A stretch of DNA of 39,692 bases. Source: Blastocladiella britannica. Taxonomy: Eukaryota; Blastocladiomycota; Blastocladiomycetes; Blastocladiales; Blastocladiaceae. Numbering within the stretch: the first letter of the stretch is position 1; every line of letters begins with the position of its first letter. The position numbers were made by a program, and so were the translations under genes. This document shows, one piece after another, positions 1-12,200 of the stretch. The stretch covers positions 1-39,692 of the forward strand of contig MU624623.1 in the NCBI GenBank assembly GCA_025349905.2, in the 5' to 3' direction. The notes under the pieces were generated by a model. It was given only the letters and a program-made list of their open reading frames with translations. It was not told the DNA's origin and made no database searches.

Positions 1-93
1 CTGAGTCACAAACTCAGTTGAGCTCCTTTTGGATGGGAAGTTCACATGTGTTCATTGAGCAGCTGTGTCTTTGAATAAACCCACTACATTACA

Positions 94-1046
94 ATGATGG
101 CGACCACGGCCGTGCCAGTGCCAATGACAGCTGCACCTTCGTTGTCGACCACTCCACGATTTGACGCGCTGGTGACGAATGTGCTTGACCAGCAATACCG
201 ACAGATCATTGTGGCCGCCAACAATAAAAATGAGCGCATGGAATCACTCAAGCGCCGCTGGGTGCGGCTGGCGCTGCTCCGCGAGCACGCTCCCCCACAG
301 AGCCTACGGCCACACGTGCCTGCAAACCCGTACTTGGCCGCCATTCCACTCTTGGCGTCGTCAAACAGGCCCGTGCCCACATCCTTTGACCGAACCGCGC
401 TGGAACGCCGGCTCCGGGCAGCCTTGGTCACCCTGGTAGAGCATGCTCGTGGCATTGGTATTATTTATCTTATCCGAGAAATGGACGCCATGCCATTGAT
501 GCATGCATTTATGTAATAGAGATCGCGTCCGAGCAGCATCTGACCGAGTCGACGCACTTGCTCCTGGCCCGGCTGCGCGATTCGAGTACATCTGACGTAG
601 TTTCGTTGACCGCAGGAGTGTCTGTGATCCCAGCTGCACTGGCGCATGCGGTAAGTGCGCTTGGGAGCACCCATCGGCTGGTAGCCGCGCATGATGCGCG
701 CAACACTGCCTCTGATGCCGCGCACGCATACTATGCGCGCGTGATTGCCATTGCCGACGCCAAACTGTCGCTGCTGGCGGCTCAAGCGCGGGATCGGTCG
801 TCCAATTCGGCTGCTGGGCATGGCGAAAACGTCTCGCATCAGCAATTGGCGCGTAATGTCACGTCTGCATTAAAGGCACGTCTGGCCGCGGCCACGGAAC
901 AGCGCGATCGCGTCCAGCATCGCGTCGACTCGTACGCGGCGCTCGGGGACCGGTTCATGCACGTGGTGCGCGGTTTAGTGCGCACACGGGCCGAGGCCGA
1001 TCGGGTTCGCGACGAGATTGCGCGGCTCCGGGGCGTGAAATACTAG
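94..1046 (+). CDS. Coiled-coil protein, possible augmin (HAUS4-like) subunit
   Basis: Two exons, 94-457 and 520-1046, are joined by a 62-nt intron (GTATTA...ATAG) that keeps frame and gives 296 aa. The start is the first ATG at 94; the next codon is also Met, and Met at 124 is possible. The protein is Ala/Arg-rich and mostly helical, with no signal peptide or membrane segment. The last 110 residues contain a Tyr-Tyr/Lys-Leu-Leu helix, then a long helix ending in an SYAALGDRF segment and a charged tail. This pattern recalls the C-terminal coiled coil of HAUS4, a subunit of the augmin complex that recruits gamma-tubulin to existing spindle microtubules. That link is a weak pattern match only; any coiled-coil cytoskeletal protein is possible. 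It converges with the P450 gene, the two stops lying 41 bp apart. The coding call is firmer than the function. Confidence 0.6.
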
Positions 1047-1087
1047 GAAAAATGGACTGTTATTCTCTATGTATTCCCTTTTTTCAC

Positions 1088-3173
1088 TTAATTGCGGCGC
1101 TTCATGCGCAACTGGATGTCGATCGGGTGCAACAGCGTCCCTGGAACCGTGGTGGGCTCGCCAGCGACCGCATCAGCGTTCCCAGCCACGGTCCACTCGT
1201 ACCGGACCAGCATCAGCGCGAGCACGACGCGCTGCTCGATCAACGAGAACTGCTGCCCCAGGCAAATCCGCTGCCCACCGCCAAACGGCGTCCACGAGTA
1301 GTTGTGCGCGGACGGGTGCAGCGGCACCCCTCCGTCTGCCGTTAGCGTGTCTGAGACCGATGATTCCCACCGCTCGGGCCGGAACTCGTTGGCATCGGGA
1401 CCCCAGACTGCCGTCGACCGCTGCACGGCCAAAATGTGGCCCGAAACCAGCGAGCCCTGCGGAAGAACCGTGCCATCCGCCAGCTTGGCTTCGCGCGTCG
1501 TGATGCGGAACGGCACCTGCGCGAGCGGCGGGAACAGGCGCATGGTTTCCCTTTAAACACATAGTTTTGTGAGTATTTCATAAGCCAGAGAAAGCTATAT
1601 ATAAACGCACTTGATGATCATGGTCAGGTACGGCATTTCCTTTTGCTGCTGGTCGTTGGTCGGGTACGGAAGATCCTCGACCGCAGTTCCCATTGCAGCG
1701 TCTCCAGTGGCAGCGAGCACCTCGGCGCGGGCCTTGCGCTGGACCTCGGGGTACTGGCCGAGCAAGTACATGGCGAATGTAAGCGCATTCGCGGTAGTAT
1801 CGTGTCCCTAATACATTGATTATACGATCCAGTGTGAAAAGTCAGAAAAAAAAAGTTCCCATCCAATACTTCAGTCCGAGAGGAGAGATGCAAAACGTAC
1901 GGCAATGAAAAAGATGACAGTGTTGGCACGCAGCTCCTCGATGGTGGTGGCGCCCGACTCGGCCGCGTCAATCATGAGCTCGAGCAGATCGCGGGTGTCT
2001 TCCGCGCCCTCGTCCTGCATCTCGCCACGAGAACGTCGCGCTGCAATGGCCTTGGTCTTGGCGTTGATCATGTCCAAAATGTACCTGAATGTATTTTGTA
2101 ACAAGTCCATTTGAATGGATCAAAATACAAAAAGGGAATGGTAAACGAACCCATTGAACTCGCGGATGCGTCCAACAGCGCGGATCTGGCTGGGAAAGTA
2201 GTTGGCGAGGCGGCCAAACATGAACCCGACAGGCGCCACCAGCGTGCCCATGACCTGGTGGTACAGGGTGACCAGGCGGCTGTCCGGGTTCCCGATCGAA
2301 TCAAAGTTGGCGCCGAACCCGACCGTCGACAACGCGTCGAGAGTCAGCCGGCCCATCCACGCCGAAATGTCCACGTCAGCCCCCCGGTCGGCCAGATCGT
2401 CAAACTTGTGCAAGAGCGGGAACGTCGGGTGCGCAAACAGCGACGTGGCCCATCCACGCCGGAATGCCGGGTTGACGACCTTGCGCTGGTGCTTCCATGC
2501 GTGCATCTGTTCCAATCTTTCATTAGCCCCTTGTTTTGCCGTAAAGTAGAGGTTTGGAAAATCAAAGTAATGGTACCGGCGCCAGTGCCACATTTTGGCC
2601 CAGGAGCTCGCGGGAGCTAATGAGGCCAAGCTTGGACATGTCCACCTTGTCGTACAGATCGTGCTGGGTCAGCATCGCCTTCATGTCCTCGGGATTGGCC
2701 ACGTTGATGGCGTACTTGCCGAGTCTGTTTCCATCATTTATGAGATCGCTGAACCTTAAAAATAATGAATGCGATCATAAGTACAGCCAAGACGCCCACA
2801 CGGCCGGGGTATCACCGCGAGAGGCATCGCGAGCCGACAAAGTTCCCTTGGCGACCGCCTCAGCGCGTAACACGACCATTTGCTCGTGGTGGCGCTGCAG
2901 GTACCCTCCCTTTGCGCCGGATCCGCCGTTCCTGACCAGAAAATGGATCACCTGGGAAGCGTTGAGGATGGGCAAGTGGCGCAGGTGGCGGGGCACCGTG
3001 AACAATGCTGCGATCCGCATGCCAAAGTAAGCTACGGCCAGGGACACGGTCAGCAGACGCGCATTGCGGGGTCCACCGAGTGTGGCAATCAGGCGCGCAA
3101 TGAATGGGGCCGAGGTGGCCGAGAGGCGCTCCAGTGGGGCCAGGAGCTGTGCGGGGATAGCGACCAAGCTCAT
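1088..3173 (-). CDS. Cytochrome P450 monooxygenase
   Basis: Six exons (3173-2785, 2724-2577, 2506-2151, 2084-1901, 1807-1611, 1550-1088) join in frame to give 578 aa. The five introns are 60-93 nt. Motifs in order: a hydrophobic N-terminal anchor within residues 20-60, a C-helix WKHQRK with NPAF following, the I-helix AGHDTT (residues 359-364, oxygen activation), the K-helix ETMR (ExxR, 426-429), FRPERW, and the heme loop FGGGQRICLG with Cys521 as axial ligand. All catalytic landmarks are intact. This is a microsomal-type monooxygenase that takes electrons from NADPH-P450 reductase at the ER. The layout resembles the CYP3/CYP4-like broad group rather than the sterol enzymes CYP51 or CYP61, but the substrate cannot be read from sequence. 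It shares a 195-bp divergent upstream region with the PPR gene. Confidence 0.95.
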
Positions 3174-3368
3174 TTTTTTCGTTGTGCTTCTTCTCTAGAG
3201 TGTGAGGGGAGGGGAGCGTTGGTATATATGTACCTTCAGATTTAGACAGCACGTCGCATTGGGGGCCATGCGGAGCGGAAGGATGCGAGTTCCCGCAACG
3301 CGATCCGCGTTTCGTTGACAAAGCGCGAGCGTAATTAATTGCAGAGTCCCACGTGTACCAAAAATACC
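3174..3368. promoter_or_regulatory. Divergent intergenic region between P450 and PPR genes
   Basis: These 195 bp separate the start codons of two outward-facing genes, so both promoters or 5' leaders must lie here or overlap the neighbours. A TA-rich stretch (GGTATATATG) near 3220-3230 is the only TATA-like element seen. No binding-site motif is recognised. Confidence 0.4.
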
Positions 3369-5450
3369 ATGCATCCAACGACGACGCGTCCACTGGCTCT
3401 GGCTCTGGTCCTGACACGGCAGGCACTGACCGTAGCGCGCCTGGGATGGTCATCTTGCTTTTCCACACTGCCGCCCGCATTGGCTGCGTCGACTGCATCG
3501 CAACCGAAAGCAACTTCAAAGCCGTCGAAGACGCGTCGACGCGGTCCAAAAGAGCAACTTCAGCCACGCGTCGTATGGCCCTCCTGGCGCGACCGGCTGG
3601 CTCCACCCGCGGAAGAGTCGCCAATAGAGCCCCCAGTGCAACTCACGCTCACGACAAAACCGGCAGCAACAACAACAACGGCTAACAAGGACAAGGCTCC
3701 CAAACAGCGCCGATACATTGACGCGTTCCACCTGTCGTCTGCAGTGCAGGCGTCCATCAAGCGCACGGGGAACGTGGACGAGGCGCTCGAGTGGCTGCGG
3801 GGCTCTCCACGCGCGAATCGCGCCGCGCCGGCCTGGAATCCGGTCCTCTTGCACCTGGCCCGCAGCGGGCGGTACACGGCCGCACGCGACCTGTACGGCG
3901 AAATGAAGAAGCGCGGGGTGGCGCCCGACAATTACTCGCACGCGCACGTGTTTGCGGCCCTGGCCCGGTCCACCGCGATGCCGGCCGACACCAAAGCGCA
4001 AGTCGCGACTGAGCTCTTTGCCAAGCTTGCCAACGTCTCTTCTAATTCTTTTTCTGGCAGTCGTGGTGCCGGTACCGGTGCTGCTGGTGCAAAGGTACAA
4101 CCAAAGAAGCAGCCGCCACTGAGCCCGCACACGGTCAACGCGTATTTGACGGCCCTGTCGCGTGCAGGGAACGATGCGCCCACCAGCGCCCGACTCGTCA
4201 CCGCCGCGTTTCTGGGCCTCGCGTCCGCGCAGTCGACACACGTACCCTTGGACGCTGCGTCCGCGACCATTGCCCTGCAAGCGGTGGCTCGTGACTCGAG
4301 CCGCGATGCAGCACCCGTTCTCCGCGTGGCCCTGGTCAATGTGATGCGGTCGCAGCCCCCGCGCGCATGGGACGCCGATTTGCTGGGTGCCGTGGCGGCG
4401 GCCGCGCGCCGCGCCAAGGATCCAGCTACGGCAACCGTGGCATTGTGGCTGGCACGAGAGCTGGGCGTGCGCAAGCACCTGGTGGTTGACCGGTCCATGC
4501 TTCCCGACTGGATTTTTGGGACCACAGGCGATGACAACACTACCACCAAGGCGCTTGTCCCACCCGGCGCAACCGCCATGCCCTTGGACGCCAAGACCGC
4601 CAACTGGGTGATGCTGGCAGCACAGACCGCCGACCGACTTGCTCCACCGCAAAGAAAGGAGGAGCAGCAAAAATTGCTGATGACGGAGCGCGCGTACGCC
4701 GGGCTGACCGCATCGGTCGCCAGTGGGAAAGGACTGGATGACTTGGCTACCATTATCCTGGCCACGTCGCTCGCCAACACGCCGGACCTGCGTGGCCCGC
4801 GGGTGCTGGTGGGCATGTACGCCGCCACCAAGGGCATTGCAGTCGGGTTGACTCCAGCCAAGAGCGGTTCGGCTCAACAGCCACCCCAATGGCCAACATC
4901 TCCAGCGCGTCTGCCGGCACACCTGACGCTTCCGGCGGGTGTGATGTCGGCGGTTGCGGTAGCGCTGCGCCGGTGCATTCACGACGTGGTGCGTGCTGGT
5001 CAGGCACCAAGCTCCGTCGCACAAGAACTGGTGGCAGCGCTGACCGCCGAGCCGGCGCTGCTGTTAGGTAGTATATTGAATGCGGTCCCGGCCGAGGTTA
5101 AGCGCGCGCGGTCCGACCTGGACGTGCAGCTGGTGCTGGCGGCGCGGGCTCTGGTAGCCCCACCATCTAGCAGCGGGACTCCCGTGCTGTCGCTTGGAAC
5201 AATGGGTGGTAGTGACGCGGCCGAGGCCGGCGACGTGTGGCAGATGCCGCCGCACGACCCCACGGTAGCCGTGGCGAGCTTGGCAGCCCGGCGAGCGCTG
5301 GCCAACTTGCCGACGCTGAGTGAGCCGGTGCTGGCGGCGCTGAGCACGGTGATCGAGTGGCTGCAGCGCAAGGATCGGTCATTGGGGACAGAGCCGTGGG
5401 ATGTGGCACGGGCGGCAGTGGGGCAGGCCATTCAGGGTCGTCAATCGTAA
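3369..5450 (+). CDS. Mitochondrial pentatricopeptide-repeat (PPR) protein
   Basis: Single exon of 693 aa. The start is the ATG at 3369; the frame is open slightly further upstream but without an ATG. Residues 1-40 are basic and Ser/Thr/Ala/Leu-rich without acidic residues, as in a mitochondrial presequence, followed by a Lys/Arg-rich linker. Near residues 154-190 is a classic PPR unit: AWNPVLLHLARSGRY, then ARDLYGEMKKRGVAPDNYS. A second, more divergent helical repeat (SPHTVNAYLTALSRAG) lies about 80 residues later, and the rest is helical Ala/Leu-rich sequence probably holding degenerate repeats. PPR proteins of fungi bind single-stranded organelle RNA and act in processing, stability or translation of mitochondrial transcripts. 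The RNA target is unknown. The long antisense frames across it reflect GC-rich codon use. Confidence 0.85.
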   Translation: MHPTTTRPLALALVLTRQALTVARLGWSSCFSTLPPALAASTASQPKATSKPSKTRRRGPKEQLQPRVVWPSWRDRLAPPAEESPIEPPVQLTLTTKPAATTTTANKDKAPKQRRYIDAFHLSSAVQASIKRTGNVDEALEWLRGSPRANRAAPAWNPVLLHLARSGRYTAARDLYGEMKKRGVAPDNYSHAHVFAALARSTAMPADTKAQVATELFAKLANVSSNSFSGSRGAGTGAAGAKVQPKKQPPLSPHTVNAYLTALSRAGNDAPTSARLVTAAFLGLASAQSTHVPLDAASATIALQAVARDSSRDAAPVLRVALVNVMRSQPPRAWDADLLGAVAAAARRAKDPATATVALWLARELGVRKHLVVDRSMLPDWIFGTTGDDNTTTKALVPPGATAMPLDAKTANWVMLAAQTADRLAPPQRKEEQQKLLMTERAYAGLTASVASGKGLDDLATIILATSLANTPDLRGPRVLVGMYAATKGIAVGLTPAKSGSAQQPPQWPTSPARLPAHLTLPAGVMSAVAVALRRCIHDVVRAGQAPSSVAQELVAALTAEPALLLGSILNAVPAEVKRARSDLDVQLVLAARALVAPPSSSGTPVLSLGTMGGSDAAEAGDVWQMPPHDPTVAVASLAARRALANLPTLSEPVLAALSTVIEWLQRKDRSLGTEPWDVARAAVGQAIQGRQS

Positions 5451-5494
5451 AACTTTAAAGTCTCAGTGCGCGATCTCTCTTTCGACCCCCTAAA

Positions 5495-7396
5495 ATGCAA
5501 CCATCACCATTACCACTGGCCATTGTCGGCACGCGCGTGCACCTGGCAGGAGGAGTGCCGCCGACCGAGATATTCTCGGATGCATCTGGTCACCGTAACC
5601 ACCCGCGGTCCCCTCACGACTTGGTCACGGGCATGGGCCTTAATGGACAGCAAGAACCATATCCTCTGGTCGTCGAGTGCCTGTGGGCGTCTGGGCATGC
5701 GCCGCGCCCACCGCCGCCACTACTCACAGACTGCATTGTACTGTCCCCAACTCCACACACGATGACGGCCGAGCTAGTGTCCCACGCGTCCCTCTATGTG
5801 GTCCTCGCGCCGCTGGACTGGGCACGAAGGCACGCGGTCCCCGTGGTGGTGGGCGGCGTGACCGCTGTATTGTCTGCCCCGCCGAGTACGGTTCTTGCGG
5901 AGTGGCCCTGGGGCGCCGATTCCATTCACGCGGTGCCACGGCACGCTGCCACGTTTTACACGCGCGCAAGGTCGATTGCCAAGCACCCGACCTGCGCGTT
6001 CTTGGTCCCTGGTGCCAGCGAGCCATGCGAGTCGCTCCCACGGTCGCTACTGCGGGTGTCGCTGGCGTATGCTATTGCTGGGAATCTCGACGCGCCGCCC
6101 GCGCTGGCGGTCCGCGGCCTGTTTCGCTTTTCGACGCGACTTGCTACTCCATTCGATGATAGTGCTGCCGGAATTCCCGTGCAGTCGCCTCCTTTGCCAC
6201 ATCATGGAGACAATGAGGATGCGTCCTCGTTGAATAGCCAGCAGCAACCGGGACGACGACGATCAGTCCGCATTATGGTGCTCCCCGACGTGGAGGTGTG
6301 GCAGCCCGAATCGGGGCGGCTGGGCCTGGCCGACTTTTCAGTTGCGGTGGAAGATGATGGCGGCCCGTCCGCATGCGCATGGACGGCCATGATGCGCTCT
6401 CGAGCAATGAGTGCTGCTGGAGTCGCCGGAATGCCCGCTCCCGGATACGTGGTCCATGTGCCCGACGCTTTCTTATCCAGCGCGATGTATTCTTCCTCGT
6501 CTTCGTCCCTCTCAGCAACAGTAACAACAGCTTGGGACTCAAAGCAGCCGCTTTTTGGCGCGCAATGGGATGCTTCGACCCATACGTTCGACGGCAACTT
6601 GGCCTACTTTGACCCGGGCTGCTTGAGCATACACGCCAACGGCGAGAGCATTGTCCTGTCGGTCGCCCCGACCACCTCCCAAAAAAAGCCGTACGCGGCT
6701 GCCGAGCTGCGCACACACGCATTACTCCCACCGCGCTCGGTCCCGACAGCGCACCGCACGCTATTCTGGAGCGCGGCGACACTGAAGGCGTCCAATGTGT
6801 CCGGGATCGTGTCGGCGTTCTTTCTGTACCGCGACCCATCGCCGATCGAGGAGATTGACGTGGTGGAAGTCACGGGCAACATGCCGCGGTCGGTGCAGCT
6901 CAACTATTTTGCCGCCAATGTCGGGACCGCGGCGCCGGCAGCCCACGGGTTCCCGCAGCGCGTGCAGTGCGGGTGGGACGCGTCGGTAGATGCGCACACG
7001 TACGCGACGGCGTTGCGGCCCGGGCGCGCGATTGTGTGGTGCATTGACGGCCGGCCCGTGGCCAGGGCCAAGGGACGGCAAGCGCAGGTGCCCGAGCACC
7101 CGACCAGGGCCATGACGAGCGTGTGGCCGAGCGGGAGTGGGGTCGGGTGGGCGGGTGCCGTAGATGCGGATGCGATCGCGCGCGGTAAGGCGTGGGTTCA
7201 GCTTGATCTGGTCGAGGTGTGGGAGGAGGAGGTAGGGAAGGGTGATCGATCCCGATCGCCTTTTTCCTCTGTGAGCAGCACGAGTCCGAGTCCAAGGAGT
7301 GGATCTACTGGAGGAAAGGGAGCGCGCAGCCGCATGAAACGTGCCTTGGGGCGGCCATTCCAGGCACTGGCCGCACGCTGGCGGCGAGAAGAGTAG
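5495..7396 (+). CDS. GH16-type glucanase/transglycosylase-like protein with a novel N-terminal region
   Basis: Single exon of 633 aa, starting 44 bp after the PPR stop. Residues about 350-600 resemble the GH16 fold of fungal Crh cell-wall transglycosylases. The catalytic signature E-I-D-V-V-E (residues 453-458) is present, followed by a QLNYFAAN strand, a HTYATALRPGRAIVWCIDG segment typical of the concave-face strands, and a MTSVWPSG strand. GH16 Crh enzymes cut and transfer beta-glucan or chitin chains in the wall. Residues 1-340 match nothing I recognise. No signal peptide is visible at the N terminus, and no upstream exon is possible because the PPR gene ends there. The C terminus is Ser-rich, then basic (GRPFQALAARWRREE). 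Secretion by a non-classical route, or loss of wall function, are both open. Confidence 0.7.
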   Translation: MQPSPLPLAIVGTRVHLAGGVPPTEIFSDASGHRNHPRSPHDLVTGMGLNGQQEPYPLVVECLWASGHAPRPPPPLLTDCIVLSPTPHTMTAELVSHASLYVVLAPLDWARRHAVPVVVGGVTAVLSAPPSTVLAEWPWGADSIHAVPRHAATFYTRARSIAKHPTCAFLVPGASEPCESLPRSLLRVSLAYAIAGNLDAPPALAVRGLFRFSTRLATPFDDSAAGIPVQSPPLPHHGDNEDASSLNSQQQPGRRRSVRIMVLPDVEVWQPESGRLGLADFSVAVEDDGGPSACAWTAMMRSRAMSAAGVAGMPAPGYVVHVPDAFLSSAMYSSSSSSLSATVTTAWDSKQPLFGAQWDASTHTFDGNLAYFDPGCLSIHANGESIVLSVAPTTSQKKPYAAAELRTHALLPPRSVPTAHRTLFWSAATLKASNVSGIVSAFFLYRDPSPIEEIDVVEVTGNMPRSVQLNYFAANVGTAAPAAHGFPQRVQCGWDASVDAHTYATALRPGRAIVWCIDGRPVARAKGRQAQVPEHPTRAMTSVWPSGSGVGWAGAVDADAIARGKAWVQLDLVEVWEEEVGKGDRSRSPFSSVSSTSPSPRSGSTGGKGARSRMKRALGRPFQALAARWRREE

Positions 7397-7585
7397 TGGT
7401 TGCGTTTAACTTTTTTTGTTCCGTGCTTTTTGCTTGTTTTTCTCTCTTTCTCGCCTTAAAACCCTCGCCGCAGCAGCAGCCCTTTTTAATTATTTTGTTT
7501 CTTGACCAGCAGAAAAAGTGAGAGCAAGATACACTCCAGCACCCATCCCACAAATACCATACCACACACGCATCAATCAATCATC

Positions 7586-9036
<1,451 letters not shown>

Positions 9037-9281
9037 TTTCGAACGACTGGTTTCCTTCTTTGAGCAGTCTGGCCTGGGAATTGATTGATTTCTTTTATTT
9101 CTACTTTTTGACAGAAAAAGTCAGACTACATTTTTCTGAAGCACGCCACAACCGGTTTCAATTTCACGCAAAACGCGGACAAAACAGACTCCAAAAAACT
9201 TCTCCGCTCACAGCAACCAAGCAGTACGAAGAAAAGAACTGGCCGCAATATATAGTAGAATAGCAAATCACAGTAAAATAA

Positions 9282-12200
9282 ATGTTCACGGTCCTCCGCC
9301 GGCTCTTCCTGCCCGCGGTCTCGCTGGTCCTGGGCTGCGTCCTCTTGTTTGTGGCCTTTGTGCTGTACCCGGTCTTTCTGTGCGCCTCCGACACGTTCAC
9401 GTCCAAGCAAATCCAGCGCCATGGCTACGTGGCCTTCCACGGCCTGGTCGCCGACCTGTCGCAGGCCACCACCAATCGCACCGCCTACATCCACTCCCAA
9501 TTCGCTGGCATGGACATTTCGTCGCTGGTCCCGCGCATGCTGTGGCTCGCACGCACCCCGGACGGGTCTTACGCCGACAAGGACATTCGCCAGTGCGTCA
9601 ATGACCCGGTGGTGGCCGACGCCTGGCTGAAACTGGCCCTGGCCGACGCCAACGGCACCACGCTGGCATTTCAATCCCCGCAGCCGCAACAATCCGGTAC
9701 CAGCGGCACATTCACCACGCTGTCCAAGTGCGCGCGCCCCCGCCCGCTCGCCGTAACCGTCCTGGATACCCGGCGTCGCGCCAACTTGCTGATGCTCGCG
9801 CACCAGCTGTGGGGCTTGGGAGAGCTTAGCCCGGTGCCGGATGAAGGCGCCATTGACGCACAAATCACCGCCACCGAGCGGTCCGACCTGCCCAAGCCGC
9901 AGCCGCCGCCCGTGGATCTGTCGGTGAACTGTTTGGTGGAGCCCGACGCGCTGCGGGACTTGTTCCACAACGTGGTGGGCCATGTACGCATCGACTTTGA
10001 CGCACTGGGTCTCGACAACGATAAAGTGCAACAGCAGCGCGAAGCCGCGATCGCCAGAGCGGTACCCTCGTCCCCGGCCAAGGACGACCTGCGCGGCGGA
10101 TTCGTCAACATGACGGACCCCGTCCCCGGGTTTGGTGGGCTGGTGGCCATCAACGACATGGTGTTTGATGTCGCGCAGTACCTAGCACACGCCACCACGT
10201 ACCTGTCTAGCAACGCCGCGTCGCCTTCGACTCGCTCGTCCGAGTACGCTGTCCCGCGCGAGGGCGATACCATGTTCTTGTCCCGCAGTGTCACCGAATT
10301 GCTCTCGCACGCGCACGGCCGCATGCCGTTGCCGGGCGGCGACCGCGATCTGGGTTGGCAGCGTTTAATTAGATCGGACACGGACGCGAAAGGGATCACG
10401 GCTCGGAGTTGCTTGGTCAAGCTGTTTTACATTGGGTATGTCTTTTTTTTTCTTTTCAATGGGAGCTCACCCCTGCAAAAATATAAATTAGAAAACTCTC
10501 GACCACGTTCTGCCACTCGTGCTTTGCTCGCAACTGGCTGCTGGCGGCCACTGCGATTCTCACGGCCCTGATTGCGTTTGTCGAAACCTTGGTCGCGTTT
10601 GCCGCGATCCACCCGCGAGTCCTGAGCCCCGTGCGCACCCTCAGTGCGATGCTGCGTCGTGGGGCCGCGCCCAAGGACGCTGACAAGAACACGCGGTCGC
10701 TGCAGTCGCGCGGGCACGTGCTGTTTGTGGTGCCCGTATTTGCAGAGCCCACTGCGGTGGTATGCCGGGCCCTGGCCAGCGTGGTGCGGTCGCACGTCAC
10801 CAATAAAGTACTGGTGGTGGTGTGCGACGGCAACGTGCGGCCCAAGGGCGACGTCAAGGACACGTGGCGCGCGGTGCTCGAGCAGCTGCGGTACCGCGCG
10901 CCGGCCACGTCGGCGGCAGCGGCGGCGGCGGCGGCGCCGGGCGCTGGAGACGCGGGCGTGCCGCTGCGGTACGGGTCGCTGGGCCAGTCGCGCAAGCGCA
11001 CCAACTTGGCCCGGATCTACTCGGGGTTCTGCACGGCCGAGGACGGCGCAAGCGTGCCGTACATTGTGGTGGTCAAGATCGGCCACCCGTGGGAGCGCAG
11101 CGCCAGTGCGCCGGGTAACCGCGGGAAACGCGACTCGACGCACTTGGTGGCGCGGTACCTGCACAATGTACTGACGTACCCGGGTCTGAACCCGCGCACG
11201 GTGCTGTCGCCGCTGGAAGCAGCGATTCACGACGCACTGACCGGCGCCAATGTCGACCCGCGCCGCATCGAGTTTTTGGTCAATGTTGACGGCGACACGA
11301 GCATTGCCCGCCGCGCACCTGGTGTTCTGCTGGATATTCTCAACACGAACCGCGACGTGGCCGCCGCTAGCGGGTCCATGACCATCACCAACTCGTTTGC
11401 GTCCCCGTGGGCTCCCGTCGCGGCTCTGCGGTCGGCGATCGACCAGCACGCGCGCCCGGCGTCGCAACAGACGTTCTCGCGGCTCGCCATCATCAACACC
11501 GCGTTCGCGGCGTACCGCGTCCAGAACCCGGTACCCGCACCCGCCGATCTCGACCCCATGAGCGGTGTCACTGCTTTGGCCCACGACCCGATCCCGCCGC
11601 CGTCGCCCGACCTCCGTAATTGGGGTGCCAATGGAACCGGGTCCATCAACTCGAGCAACGCGGCGCCGGCTCCGCGGTCGCCCGCGGACCTAGTCCTGTC
11701 GCACCCGGCGGTGCTGCGGCGCATGTCGGCCCCCGAGCTAGCGTCGGCGTTCGAGCAAAACCTGTTTTTGCTTGGGGACGACCGGCACATTGCCACCACG
11801 CTGGCTCTGGTGCACCCGCACACGCGTGCCGTCTACGAGCCGCGCGCACGCGCATATACCACTGTCCCAACGGGCCTTACCGGTGTGGTCATGTCCATGG
11901 TCAAGGACTGGGCTGCCAACTTGTTTGTGGCCCTCGACCAGGTGTTTGCGCCGATCGGCCAGGTCCGTGTCGCTGGTCCTCCTGCAGGCGCGACTGCGGT
12001 CGTGTCGCCATCCGGGCGTCTGGGAGAAAAGACCGAAAAGCCTGCCACCGGCAGCCTGGACCGTGCGTCGATTGGTAGCTCGGCGGCGAGTGCTACCGGT
12101 ACCCGAGGCGACAATGTGCGTGCACCGCCGTCATTCCTGGCGCGCATGAGCACCGCGCTCGGCCGCGGCATGGCCCGGCTGTACTCGGTGGCGCAGGTGA

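Noticed and set aside
1..17. Small inverted repeat CTGAGT...ACTCAG at the left edge
   Set aside because: A six-base stem is expected by chance and nothing around it suggests a function.
3339..3368. Earlier start for the PPR protein
   Set aside because: The codon at 3339 is TTG; the first ATG in frame is at 3369 and begins a good presequence.
3516..5024. 502-aa open frame antisense to the PPR gene
   Set aside because: The plus strand has a presequence and a clear PPR repeat; the antisense frame has no family-like pattern and follows from GC-rich codons.
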